Source: Bifidobacterium margollesii (GTDB taxonomy: Bacteria > Actinomycetota > Actinomycetes > Actinomycetales > Bifidobacteriaceae). Taken from it: a stretch of 64,000 nt of DNA. Position 1 is the first letter of the stretch; the number at the start of each line of letters is the position of its first letter. This document shows, piece by piece, positions 25,761-34,520 of this stretch. The notes below the pieces were generated by a model. The model had not been told where the DNA came from. It worked only from the letters and a program-made list of their open reading frames with translations, and made no database searches. The stretch lies in NCBI RefSeq assembly GCF_002860355.1, contig NZ_NMWU01000002.1, forward strand, positions 62,001 to 126,000, given 5' to 3'. The position numbers and the translations under genes were made by a program.

Positions 25761-26720
25761 ATGTCCCACACGGCGGCTGCTCAGGTCGATCAGCGACCGA
25801 CCGACGGCGAAGGTCAGGAGCCTTCGCACAACAAGGGGAAGATGTCGAGCGCTGCGATTTCCCGGCGTAATTTCCTGCATGGCGTGGCGTTCATCACGCC
25901 GAACTTCCTTGGCTTCATCTTTTTGATCCTCATTCCGGTGTGCGCCCTGTTCTACATCGCCAACACCCGGTGGAGCGCCTTCGGCAACCCGGTGTTCACG
26001 GGCGCCGCGAACTGGCGGCGTCTGATGCGCGACAGCGTGTTCAAGGACTCGTTCTGGAACACCATCTACTACTCCGTCGTCCATATCCCGCTCACCCTCG
26101 TGCTGGCGTTCGGCCTGGCCGTGCTGCTCAATTCCAAGCTCAAGGGTCGCTCATTCTTCCGTACGGTGGCGTTCTTCCCGTACATCACCTCGATCGTGGC
26201 CGTCGCCCAGGTGTGGAACATGCTGTTCGACGCCCGTAGCGGCGTGATCAACCAGATCATCGGCATCTTCACCGACAACGTGCCCGGATGGCTCGGTTCG
26301 ACCACATGGGCCATGCCCGCGGTCATCATCGTGGCCACATGGCGTGAGGCCGGCTACTTCATGATCCTGCTGCTCGCAGGTTTGCAGACCATTCCGAGCG
26401 AACTGTACGAAGCCGCTCAGCTCGACGGTGCGAACGCCTGGCAGCGCTTCTGGAAGGTGACCGTGCCGTGCATGCGTCCCACCCTGTTCTTCGTGATGGT
26501 CACGCTGACCATCGGCTCGTTCAAGATCCTCGACCTGACGCTGATCATGACCGGCGGCGGCCCCGGCACCTCCACGCTGGTGCTCGCGCAATACGTGTAC
26601 AAGGTGGCGTTCGAGCGCGGCGACTTCGGCTACTCCGGCACCGTGTCGCTCGTGCTGTTCGCCCTGTGCATGGTGGTCACGCTGATTCAGTTCTGGTACA
26701 ACAACCAAAAGGAGAAGTGA
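25761..26720 (+). CDS. ABC sugar importer permease, MalF type
   Basis: A 319-residue inner-membrane permease. After a polar N-terminus it has helices from FITPNFLGFIFLILIP onwards, and the EAA motif EAAQLDGANAWQRFWKVTVP that docks to the ATPase. AAAGGAG lies upstream of the ATG. It follows the binding-protein gene and overlaps closely with the next permease, so the two are translated together. Expected to act with the 26722 permease and a shared ATPase encoded elsewhere. Confidence 0.9.
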   Translation: MSHTAAAQVDQRPTDGEGQEPSHNKGKMSSAAISRRNFLHGVAFITPNFLGFIFLILIPVCALFYIANTRWSAFGNPVFTGAANWRRLMRDSVFKDSFWNTIYYSVVHIPLTLVLAFGLAVLLNSKLKGRSFFRTVAFFPYITSIVAVAQVWNMLFDARSGVINQIIGIFTDNVPGWLGSTTWAMPAVIIVATWREAGYFMILLLAGLQTIPSELYEAAQLDGANAWQRFWKVTVPCMRPTLFFVMVTLTIGSFKILDLTLIMTGGGPGTSTLVLAQYVYKVAFERGDFGYSGTVSLVLFALCMVVTLIQFWYNNQKEK

Positions 26721-26721
26721 G

Positions 26722-27615
26722 ATGACTGCTCAGACTGCATTCCCCAACGCGGTCAGCTCCGCCGACGTCCCGTTCAACAAGAAGCCCGTATCCCCGGGCA
26801 AGATCATCGGCACGGTGATCGGCTACGCGGCCATGATCGCCTGCTCGCTGTTCATCCTGCTGCCGTTCATCTGGATGGTTCTCGCCTCCGTGAAGCCCAA
26901 CAACGAGGTCTTCATGGTGCCGATGAAATGGCTGCCCAGCGTATGGCATTGGGAGAACTATGCGAATATCTGGACCGACTCCAGCATGCTGCTGTGGGTG
27001 GGCAACACCGTGTTCTTCGCCATCTGCGTGACGTTCCTGCAGGTGTTCACGGGTTCGTTCGCCGCCTATGGCTTCTCCAAGATCCGCTTCCGCGGCCGCA
27101 ACACCCTGTTCCTCATCTACATCGCCACCATGGCCGTGCCGTGGCAGGCGTACATGATCCCGCAGTTCAAGATGCTGTCCGCGATCGGCCTGGCCGACAC
27201 CCGCTGGTCGATCATCCTGCTGCAGGCGTTCGGTGCGTTCGGCGTGTTCATGATGAAGCAGTTCTATGACACGATCCCCGAGGAGCTTTCCGAGGCGGCC
27301 CGTCTCGACGGCCTTTCGGAGTTCGGCATCTACCGCAAGGTGATCCTGCCGCTGTCCGGACCGTCGATCGCGGCGCTTGGCATCATCACGTTCACCAATA
27401 CGTGGAACGACTACATGGGCCCGTTGATCTACCTGCGCAGTCCCGACCTGTACACGATCCAGCTTGGTCTCAAGACGTTCATCTCGCAGAACTCCGCCGA
27501 CTACGCGATGATCATGACCGGTTCGGTGATGAGCGTCCTGCCGATCCTGGTGGTCTTCCTCCTAGGCCAGCGCCAGTTCATCGAAGGCATCGCCACATCG
27601 GGTATGAAAGGATAA
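26722..27615 (+). CDS. ABC sugar importer permease, MalG type
   Basis: A 297-residue permease that starts one base after the stop codon of the MalF-type gene. It has six predicted helices and the EAA motif SEAARLDGLSEFGIYRKVIL. AAGGAG overlaps the end of the previous gene. Together with that protein it forms the membrane channel for the importer. A terminator at 27667 ends the group. Confidence 0.9.
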   Translation: MTAQTAFPNAVSSADVPFNKKPVSPGKIIGTVIGYAAMIACSLFILLPFIWMVLASVKPNNEVFMVPMKWLPSVWHWENYANIWTDSSMLLWVGNTVFFAICVTFLQVFTGSFAAYGFSKIRFRGRNTLFLIYIATMAVPWQAYMIPQFKMLSAIGLADTRWSIILLQAFGAFGVFMMKQFYDTIPEELSEAARLDGLSEFGIYRKVILPLSGPSIAALGIITFTNTWNDYMGPLIYLRSPDLYTIQLGLKTFISQNSADYAMIMTGSVMSVLPILVVFLLGQRQFIEGIATSGMKG

Positions 27616-27666
27616 CACCTCTCCGCGGCCATGGTTCTTCTCCTTTCTTCCCATGGCCGCCCGACA

Positions 27667-27704
27667 CCGGGACGGGGTTTCAGCACCAGCCCCGCCCCGG
27701 TTTT
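27667..27704 (+). terminator. Terminator of the ABC permease genes
   Basis: CCGGGACGGGG (27667-27677) pairs with CCCCGCCCCGG (27690-27700), one A-C mismatch, then TTTTC. Confidence 0.8.
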
Positions 27705-27753
27705 CATATTCCGTTCCCGTCCGACCATTCCCGTCCACCCACCTAGGAGTATC

Positions 27754-28647
27754 ATGACCGCCATGTCCGATCAGGTTCCGCAGAAGAAGTCCTCGTCGAA
27801 TTTCGCCGGCACGTTCCTCACCGTCGCGAATTCGATCTTCGTGCTGTTGGCGGTGGGTTGGTGCTCGCTGATCGGCATGCTGCCGCTGGTCGCGGCGATC
27901 GGTTTCGTCCGAGACCTGACCGCCTATCCGATGATCCTGCTGGCCTTCGCGCTCAGCGCACCCGGCATCGCCGCCATGTTCGCCGTGTTCCGCGATCAGC
28001 CCACCTTGTTCTCCCGTAATGCCGCGATCCGTGCGAAGGTGTATCAGGATCACGAACACGACCCCGACTTTCCTCCGGATTGGATCGCCGAACCCTACGT
28101 CGATCCGAATCATGACGCCAGCGTGATCCGCCCGTACTTCCGCGCCTACGCCCGTGTGTTCCGGCGGTCTCTGGCCATGGGCGTCACCTTCGCGGCGCTC
28201 GCGTTCTGCGCCCTGTACAACATGCAGATCTTTTCCCGCCTGTCGTTCGGTCTGTATGTCACGCCGGCTCTCGCGGTGTGCGTGGTGTTGCTGGCCGAGG
28301 CGTTTCTGATCTCGCTGCTGCTGGTGGTTGAGTATCCGAAGGCGAAATACCTCGCCACGTTGAGGAACGCGCTGATGCTGTCGGTGAAGCGCTTCTACAT
28401 GATCGTGATCTCCGGCATCGTGCTCGTCGCCTTCGGCTACGCGATCGTCACCTGGGGGCCGATTCTGTTCCTGCTGCTTGGTACGGGCGTGGTGGGCTAC
28501 ATGCTGTGGTCGTCGGTGCGCTGGCAGGCGGACGTGCTGTTCGCGATGATGGCCAACGAAAGCAAGGACAAGCGCATCATCGACATGTATGACGCCGAGG
28601 GGCGTGGCGGCAATTTCTTCACCGCGCAATCCGATTGGAAGCAGTAG
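27754..28647 (+). CDS. DUF624 (YesL-like) membrane protein
   Basis: A 297-residue protein with several hydrophobic helices (for example VANSIFVLLAVGWCSLIGMLPL and later FYMIVISGIVLVAFGYAIV). DUF624 proteins often accompany family 1 ABC sugar importers and glycosidase genes, but their function is not known. TAGGAG precedes the ATG; the open frame extends upstream through the terminator, which excludes the longer version. It is followed 56 bases later by the GH59-like gene. Confidence 0.75.
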   Translation: MTAMSDQVPQKKSSSNFAGTFLTVANSIFVLLAVGWCSLIGMLPLVAAIGFVRDLTAYPMILLAFALSAPGIAAMFAVFRDQPTLFSRNAAIRAKVYQDHEHDPDFPPDWIAEPYVDPNHDASVIRPYFRAYARVFRRSLAMGVTFAALAFCALYNMQIFSRLSFGLYVTPALAVCVVLLAEAFLISLLLVVEYPKAKYLATLRNALMLSVKRFYMIVISGIVLVAFGYAIVTWGPILFLLLGTGVVGYMLWSSVRWQADVLFAMMANESKDKRIIDMYDAEGRGGNFFTAQSDWKQ

Positions 28648-28703
28648 TCGATCGGAAGCGGCGGCGCCGATACCAAGCCAATGAAAACAGTAGGGGGTCT
28701 ACG

Positions 28704-31622
28704 ATGACCACATTGAAGCCGGTCCATCTCACCGTCGACGCCGAAACCGTCCGCAGGGCAGCCGCAAGCCGGCATGGCCTCACCTACAAGGGTTTCGGCG
28801 TGCTGTCCGGTAACGCCACGTCCAGTCTGCTGCTGGACTACAAGGCCGAGCATCCGAGCGAATACTGGCGTCTGGTCGAAACCCTGTTCGGCACGGACCG
28901 GCCGATCATGAATCTCGTCAAGGTGGAGATGGGCAACGATCGCAACAACTCCACCGGGCCGAACGCGGCCACGATGCGCGAACCAGACGAGTATCCGGCC
29001 GTCACGCGCGAACCGGGATTCCAGCTGGCGGCCGATGCGCGCCGATACCAGCCCGACCTGCATGTGAGCATGCTGCGCTGGCATGCGCCGACGTGGGTGC
29101 GGAGCAACGACGACGTCTATCGCTGGTACAAGAACACGATTCTCGCGGTCTGGCGCGAATACGGCTACATGGTCGACACGGTGAACCCCGACGTGAACGA
29201 ACGGACGGCCGATCTGGCGTGGGTGGCCGAATTCAAACGTCGCGTGGCCACCGACGAGACCGGGTTCATCGGCACCGGTCCCGATGATCCGAACTCCGGA
29301 TTCCATTCGGACGAGGAGCGTGAGCTGTTCCATCGGATCCGCGTGATCACCTCCGACGAGGAGGTGACGGGCACGTTCGGTCCCGATCTGATCGCCGATG
29401 CCGATCTGCGGGAGGCCATCGACATCGCGGCCTACCATTACAGCGTTGCGGACGACGACGATTGCAGTTTCACCCGTCTGGCCGACGACTGTGACAAGGA
29501 GATCTGGAATTCCGAGGCGCAGGCCACGTTTTCGAACTCGGCGGACCGGCCGAACAATACGATGGACCGATTGCGGCCGGACGGGCATCGCCGCCCCTCC
29601 GACTGTCAGGCCGATGGTACCGGCACGGGGATCTCCGGCTCCGGCGAGGTGGGCACCGGCATCGGCGGCATCGGCTCGCCGTTGGAGATGGCCAACACCC
29701 TGATCAAGGCGTTCGTCCGCTCCCGCAGGACGAATGCCATCTACCAGCCGGCCATCGGCGCGTTCTACGAAGGCCTCGAATACTCGTACAAGGAGCTGAT
29801 CTCCGCCCGTGATCCGTGGAGCGGGTGGATCTACTACGACGCCGGTCTGGTGGCCTTGCAGCATTTCTGCCGGTTCGCCCGGCTCGGCTATGGTCCCGAG
29901 GCATGGCGGGCGCTGCCGGAGGCCTCGGTGAGCGAGGTCGGCGGCAACAATCCGGTTTGCGGGGCCAGATCGGGTGAGCCGTCCGCGCTGACGATGGTCT
30001 CTCCGGACGGCGATGACGTGTCCACGGTGATCGTCAACGACAGCGGACTGCCACGCGAATACCGTCTCGATGTCGTCGGCGTGCCCGCGGCGGGCCGGAC
30101 GATGCGACTGTGGCGCACCCGCGCGGCCGGGGTCGGGCAGCCGTACGACGCCGAATATCTGCGGTATATCGGCGATGTCGAACCGCAGGGTTCGCCTGCC
30201 GACGTCGATGACTCGGCTGGTGATTCGGCCGGCGGCCCGGCGGTTGGAAGCGATGCCGATTCCGCGCGTTCCGCCGAATACGCGGTGACGGTGGAGCCGT
30301 GGTCGATGGTCACGCTCACCTCGTTGGATGTCGATGACATTCCGCGACCGGGGATCCCCCACACCGATGAGCGTGCGCGTACCGTATTGGACGTCGATCC
30401 GGATGGGCGGACGCTGTACGAGGACGATTTCGAGTATGCCGACGAGCCACCCGTCACCGTGTGGAAGCATGGACGATTGGTTGAGGAGGATTACCTCGAC
30501 AGCCGCGGGGGAGCGGCCGGTGCGGTGCCGCGATACACCACCGATACCAATGGGGCCTTCGAAGTCGTGCCATATGACGATACGGAGTGGGGCGTCTCGC
30601 CGGCGACGGGCACCGCCGGATCGGATGGTGCAGCCGGGGAGGTTCGGGCCCGCGGACCGCATGTGCTGCGTCAGCAGGTCGACTGGCGTCACGCCGGCAA
30701 CGCCTGGATCGAAGGCGACCCGCGAACCTCCATCGGCGATATGCGTTGGATGAACTACCGGGCCGGAGTGGACGTGATGTTCGAACCGTACGAGGGGCGC
30801 GCCCCCTATGTGCTGCTCGGCGTGCGCGAAATGGGCGGAAACAAGTTCAGCACCGATCTTGCCGCCTATGACTTCAAGCTGCGGGCCGACGGCGTATGGC
30901 TGCTGCGGCGATATGGCGACGAGGTTCGGCGAGGCCACGGCGTTGACCTGGCTCTGGCCGGCACGGGGTTCCGTTCCGGAGCCGGCGTGTGGAACCGCGT
31001 GGAGATTCAGGCCGCGGACGGTGAGATCACCGTGTTCGTCAACGGCATGGAGCTGACGCGATGGACGGATCCTCATCCGCAGACCGCCGGCCGTGTGCAG
31101 CTCGGCACCAGTTTCGACCATGTGCTGTTCGATCGGCTGCGCGTCGAGCGGTTGGATACGGAGCGGTTGGATGCGGATGGGATGGGTCGGGGTCTGCCGG
31201 CGTACTACCGCGAACTGATCGACGACATGCACATGGTGTCGTGGGATGATTCCTGTACGCAGGTGCTTGATTACGCCGGTCCGTGGACCCATGAGAACGG
31301 CAGGGGCATGTTCGACTATCAGCGCACCACGTCCACGGCACTGAGGGCGGGCGCGAGACTGACGATCGACACCGACGCGGACGGCATCGACCTGTTCGCC
31401 CGCAACGCAGCCGAGCTGAATCCCGTGGGGGAGCGTGAAACCGCCCGGTTCGACGTGACCGTGGACGGCGAACCGTTCCGGCGGGCCGAACCCACCGTGG
31501 AGACGGCCAGCGCGCTGCGGACGGCGTTGACCCTGCGCGGCCTGCCCGCCGGAGGTCATCGCGTGACCTTCGAACTCGTCGGCGGCATCCCCTTCGCCCT
31601 CGACGCCGTAGGACTCTGCTGA
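28704..31622 (+). CDS. GH59-like glycoside hydrolase (galactocerebrosidase-type)
   Basis: A 972-residue cytosolic enzyme. YKGFGVLSGNATSSLLLDY, then NLVKVEMGNDRNNSTG match the start of galactocerebrosidases. The acid/base is expected at Glu166 in VNERTADLAW, and the nucleophile at Glu271 in WNSEAQATF. A C-terminal laminin-G/beta-sandwich part has FVNGMELTRW. Serine/glycine/aspartate-rich inserts near residues 295-330 and 500-530 separate the domains. GH59 removes terminal beta-galactose from glycolipids or galactosides; substrate here is inferred. AGGGGGT precedes the ATG. With two GH30 enzymes and an importer it forms a beta-glycoside utilisation locus. Confidence 0.7.
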   Translation: MTTLKPVHLTVDAETVRRAAASRHGLTYKGFGVLSGNATSSLLLDYKAEHPSEYWRLVETLFGTDRPIMNLVKVEMGNDRNNSTGPNAATMREPDEYPAVTREPGFQLAADARRYQPDLHVSMLRWHAPTWVRSNDDVYRWYKNTILAVWREYGYMVDTVNPDVNERTADLAWVAEFKRRVATDETGFIGTGPDDPNSGFHSDEERELFHRIRVITSDEEVTGTFGPDLIADADLREAIDIAAYHYSVADDDDCSFTRLADDCDKEIWNSEAQATFSNSADRPNNTMDRLRPDGHRRPSDCQADGTGTGISGSGEVGTGIGGIGSPLEMANTLIKAFVRSRRTNAIYQPAIGAFYEGLEYSYKELISARDPWSGWIYYDAGLVALQHFCRFARLGYGPEAWRALPEASVSEVGGNNPVCGARSGEPSALTMVSPDGDDVSTVIVNDSGLPREYRLDVVGVPAAGRTMRLWRTRAAGVGQPYDAEYLRYIGDVEPQGSPADVDDSAGDSAGGPAVGSDADSARSAEYAVTVEPWSMVTLTSLDVDDIPRPGIPHTDERARTVLDVDPDGRTLYEDDFEYADEPPVTVWKHGRLVEEDYLDSRGGAAGAVPRYTTDTNGAFEVVPYDDTEWGVSPATGTAGSDGAAGEVRARGPHVLRQQVDWRHAGNAWIEGDPRTSIGDMRWMNYRAGVDVMFEPYEGRAPYVLLGVREMGGNKFSTDLAAYDFKLRADGVWLLRRYGDEVRRGHGVDLALAGTGFRSGAGVWNRVEIQAADGEITVFVNGMELTRWTDPHPQTAGRVQLGTSFDHVLFDRLRVERLDTERLDADGMGRGLPAYYRELIDDMHMVSWDDSCTQVLDYAGPWTHENGRGMFDYQRTTSTALRAGARLTIDTDADGIDLFARNAAELNPVGERETARFDVTVDGEPFRRAEPTVETASALRTALTLRGLPAGGHRVTFELVGGIPFALDAVGLC

Positions 31623-31630
31623 ACCTAAGT

Positions 31631-31686
31631 CCTTCAGGCTTCCCCTGTGAGGGGAAGCTGTCGGCGTGAGCCGACTGATGAGGTGG
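31631..31686. repeat. Double-hairpin repeat element R2
   Basis: GCTTCCCC/GGGGAAGC, then GTCGGC/GCCGAC and TGATGAGG. It lies at the convergent ends of the GH59 and LacI genes and could end transcription for both. Confidence 0.9.
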
Positions 31687-31720
31687 TTGGGCGGCCGGTG
31701 GCTTGGGCGGCCATCGCGGT

Positions 31721-32857
31721 CTACCGCAGATGGATGGCCGGGTTCGCGCGGCCGGTGCTGCTTCGCGGAATGAACGTGGACTTGAGGAACAGCGGGCTTC
31801 GGCTGGTGTCGGTCTTCTGATGCCTCACCTGCGCGATGATCTCGTCCACCGCCAGTTCCGCCGGCTCCTTGCGCGGCAGCTTCACCGTGGAAAGACTCGG
31901 CGTCACCAGCGAACTGACCGGGGTGTCGTCGATGCCGACCAGCGAGATGTCCTCGGGGACCCTGATGCCTCGAGCCTGCATCGCCTTCATGAAACCGATG
32001 GCAACGATGTCGTTGTACGCCACCACTGCGGTGGTGGGGGTTCTGAGGAATTCGTCGGCATACTTGTAGCCGCCGATGTACGAGGGTGCGTTGGCGTTGA
32101 TGCGACGAAGCCGGATGCCTCGCTGTTCGCAGATCTCGATCATCGTGCGCCAGCGTCGTCCGTCCTGCCAGGAGGCCTCCGGCCCGGAAAGATAGGTGAT
32201 CTCCTCGTGGCCTAGATCGGCGAGATAGTTGACCGCCTGCTCCAGGCCGACGCGGGCGTCGGGAATAATCGACTGCACGCCGCGGATCGGGCGGTTCAGG
32301 GCGATCAGCGGCGTGATCTCGGCAAGCTTGCGGATCGTGGCGTCGGACGACCGTGACGACGAAAGGATCAGCCCATCCACATGGCCCATGGTCAGATTCA
32401 ACGCCTTGCGCTCGATGATGCTGGTCTCCTCGAAGTCGATGACCAACAAGCCGAATCCCTTGCGCAGACACTGATGCTGCGCGCTTTTGACGTAATCGGC
32501 GAAGATCGGATTACCCAGATCGGCCACGGTGATGGCAATCATGCTGTTGACGTGATCCCTGTCGCGCATGCTCAGCGAGGTGACCGCCTTGGCCCGGTAG
32601 CCCAGTCGATCCGCAACCTCGCGGATGCGCTGGGCCGTCTGCGCGCTCACTCTGCCGGGGCGTGCGAAGGCCCGGGATACGGTGGAAGGGGAGACCCCCA
32701 CTTCGCGTGCCACGTCGCGGATGGTGACGTTGCCGCTGTGGCGTCCCTGCCCGGTATCGATTCCGGTGTTGATCTCGCCGTCGTCCATGCCGGCTGCGTC
32801 GCCGAGCCCCTCTTGGATCGGTGAAGCGTCGTCGTTGGCGTTCTGCATATGGTTCAT
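31721..32857 (-). CDS. LacI-family regulator (hexuronate-side, first)
   Basis: A 378-residue LacI/GalR regulator. After about 43 polar residues comes the HTH VTIRDVAREVGVSPSTVSRA with a hinge GYRAKAV, then the ligand-binding domain with LILSSSR, HEEITYLSGPEASW and SLVGIDDTPVSSLVTP. It resembles the regulator at 49257-50372 (both have GPE-SW and a C-terminal FIPRSS-G), so the two bracket the hexuronate genes. It is divergent from uxaC; the near-palindrome at 32965-32982 in that gap is a candidate operator. The ATG at 32857 has AAGAGAAAG upstream. Confidence 0.9.
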   Translation of the reverse strand: MNHMQNANDDASPIQEGLGDAAGMDDGEINTGIDTGQGRHSGNVTIRDVAREVGVSPSTVSRAFARPGRVSAQTAQRIREVADRLGYRAKAVTSLSMRDRDHVNSMIAITVADLGNPIFADYVKSAQHQCLRKGFGLLVIDFEETSIIERKALNLTMGHVDGLILSSSRSSDATIRKLAEITPLIALNRPIRGVQSIIPDARVGLEQAVNYLADLGHEEITYLSGPEASWQDGRRWRTMIEICEQRGIRLRRINANAPSYIGGYKYADEFLRTPTTAVVAYNDIVAIGFMKAMQARGIRVPEDISLVGIDDTPVSSLVTPSLSTVKLPRKEPAELAVDEIIAQVRHQKTDTSRSPLFLKSTFIPRSSTGRANPAIHLR

Positions 32858-32964
32858 ACGCTTTCTCTTATGGTCGGGGATTACCCCTTACTGTACCTAT
32901 CCGTGCGGAATATCGTCCTCATCCATCCCATAAAGGGCAAACCGTGGCAACCGCAGTGGGTCGG

Positions 32965-32982
32965 TATTAGATCGAACTAATA
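32965..32982. promoter_or_regulatory. Candidate operator ahead of uxaC
   Basis: TATTAGATCGAACTAATA is an 18-bp palindrome with one symmetric mismatch pair, 37 bases before the uxaC start. It fits a LacI-type operator; the binding protein is not proved. Confidence 0.5.
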
Positions 32983-33019
32983 ATCAAAGAGGAGGAAACG
33001 AAACAAAGGAGTTCTCATT

Positions 33020-34426
33020 ATGGTACATGCAGATAGGCTTCTTCCTGCCGATCCGACCACTCGCGACATCGCCCGCGAGCTGTACGACGAAGTCAAGGAC
33101 ATGCCGATCATCTCTCCTCACGGCCATGTTCCGGTCGAATGGTTCCACGACAAGGATTACCACTTCGACAACCCGACCGAGCTGTTCATCACCCCTGACC
33201 ATTACGTGACCCGCATCCTGCACTCCCAGGGCGTGGATCTCAAGGATCTCGGCGTCGGGCAGAAGGAATTCACCCCCGAACAGGCCAAGCACGCCTTCGA
33301 ACTGCTCGGCAAGTTCTGGCCCGCATACGCCGGCACCCCGATGCAGTACTGGTTCGATGACGAGCTCGCCACCGTCTTCGGCATCGACAAGCCGTTCGGT
33401 CCCGACACCGCCGGCGAAATCTACGACGAGATCAACGATGATCTGAAGCAGCCCGAATTCTCCACCCGTGCTCTGGTGAAGAAGTTCAACATCGAGTTCA
33501 TCTCCACCACCGACGACACCCTCGACGATCTGCACCTGCACGACGAGACCAACGCCGATCCCGATTTCCCGGCCCGCCTGGCCCCGGCCTTCCGTCCGGA
33601 CATCTACCTCGAGCCCTACAAGACCGCCAACTGGGCGCAGCAGGTCGAGAAGCTCGGCGAGGTCGCCGGCATCGACGCCACCACCTACGCCGGCTTCACC
33701 GAGGCCCTGCGTCGCCGTCGTCAGTACTTCAAGGCCCACGGCGCCGTGCTGTCCGATCACTCCCACGCCGACGTGCGCACCGACCGCCTTTCCGACACCG
33801 AGGTCAACCGCCTGTTCAAGCAGGCCATGGCCGGCAACATCACGCCGGAGGAGGGCGATCAGCTGCGTCGTCACTTCTTCGCCGATCAGGTGGAGATGGC
33901 TCAGGAGGACGGTCTGGTCATGACCGTTCACCCGCACGTCCACCGCGACTACGATCCGCAGAACCTCGCCGAGTACGGCGTGAACATCGGCGCCGACATT
34001 CCGGCCAAGGCCGAGTTCGCCGTCGATCTCAAGAGCCTGCTCAACAAGTACGGCAACAACCCCGACTTCCACTTCGTGGCCTTCACCCAGGACGAGACGG
34101 TCTACTCCCGCGAGCTCGGCCCGCTGGCCGGCTTCTACCCGAGCCTGTACGTCGGCGCCCCGTGGTGGTTCCTCGACTCCCCGGAGCCGATCCTGCGCTA
34201 CTTCGACTACATCACCACCGCGGCCGGCTTCTCCAAGCTGTCCGGCTTCATCGACGACACCCGCGCCCTGTGCTCGATCCCGACCCGTCACGACACCAAC
34301 CGTCGTCTCACGGCCCGCTTCGTCTCCGGTCTGGTCGCCGATCACCGTCTGAGCCTCGACGAGGGCAAGCGCGTGATGCGTGAATCCGTGAAGGAAGGCC
34401 CGCGCCACGTCTTCAAGCTCGACTGA
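33020..34426 (+). CDS. uxaC: Glucuronate isomerase
   Basis: A 468-residue isomerase of the amidohydrolase superfamily that converts D-glucuronate to D-fructuronate (and galacturonate to tagaturonate). It carries MPIISPHGHVPVEWF near the start, then EFISTTDDTLDDL and VGAPWWFLDSPEPILRYF, all characteristic. Length is normal. AAAGGAG precedes the ATG. It heads the hexuronate genes uxaC-uxuB-uxuA. Hexuronate catabolism is uncommon in bifidobacteria, so this is an accessory trait. Confidence 0.96.
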   Translation: MVHADRLLPADPTTRDIARELYDEVKDMPIISPHGHVPVEWFHDKDYHFDNPTELFITPDHYVTRILHSQGVDLKDLGVGQKEFTPEQAKHAFELLGKFWPAYAGTPMQYWFDDELATVFGIDKPFGPDTAGEIYDEINDDLKQPEFSTRALVKKFNIEFISTTDDTLDDLHLHDETNADPDFPARLAPAFRPDIYLEPYKTANWAQQVEKLGEVAGIDATTYAGFTEALRRRRQYFKAHGAVLSDHSHADVRTDRLSDTEVNRLFKQAMAGNITPEEGDQLRRHFFADQVEMAQEDGLVMTVHPHVHRDYDPQNLAEYGVNIGADIPAKAEFAVDLKSLLNKYGNNPDFHFVAFTQDETVYSRELGPLAGFYPSLYVGAPWWFLDSPEPILRYFDYITTAAGFSKLSGFIDDTRALCSIPTRHDTNRRLTARFVSGLVADHRLSLDEGKRVMRESVKEGPRHVFKLD

Positions 34427-34474
34427 TCCGCTTCCCGGTTACGGTCGATCGTCCATATCTCGCATATCGAAAAA

Positions 34475-34500
34475 CGCCGGCGGCATCGAAGTCGCCGGCG
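34475..34500 (+). terminator. Hairpin between uxaC and uxuB
   Basis: CGCCGGCG at 34475 and 34493 can pair; no U-run follows. It may protect or partly end the uxaC message. Confidence 0.4.
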
Positions 34501-34520
34501 CATGAAAGGAAACACTGACA

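Noticed and set aside
28497-32471. Antisense open frame of 1324 codons
   Set aside because: It lies opposite the GH59-like gene, which has conserved motifs; the frame is a codon-bias artefact.
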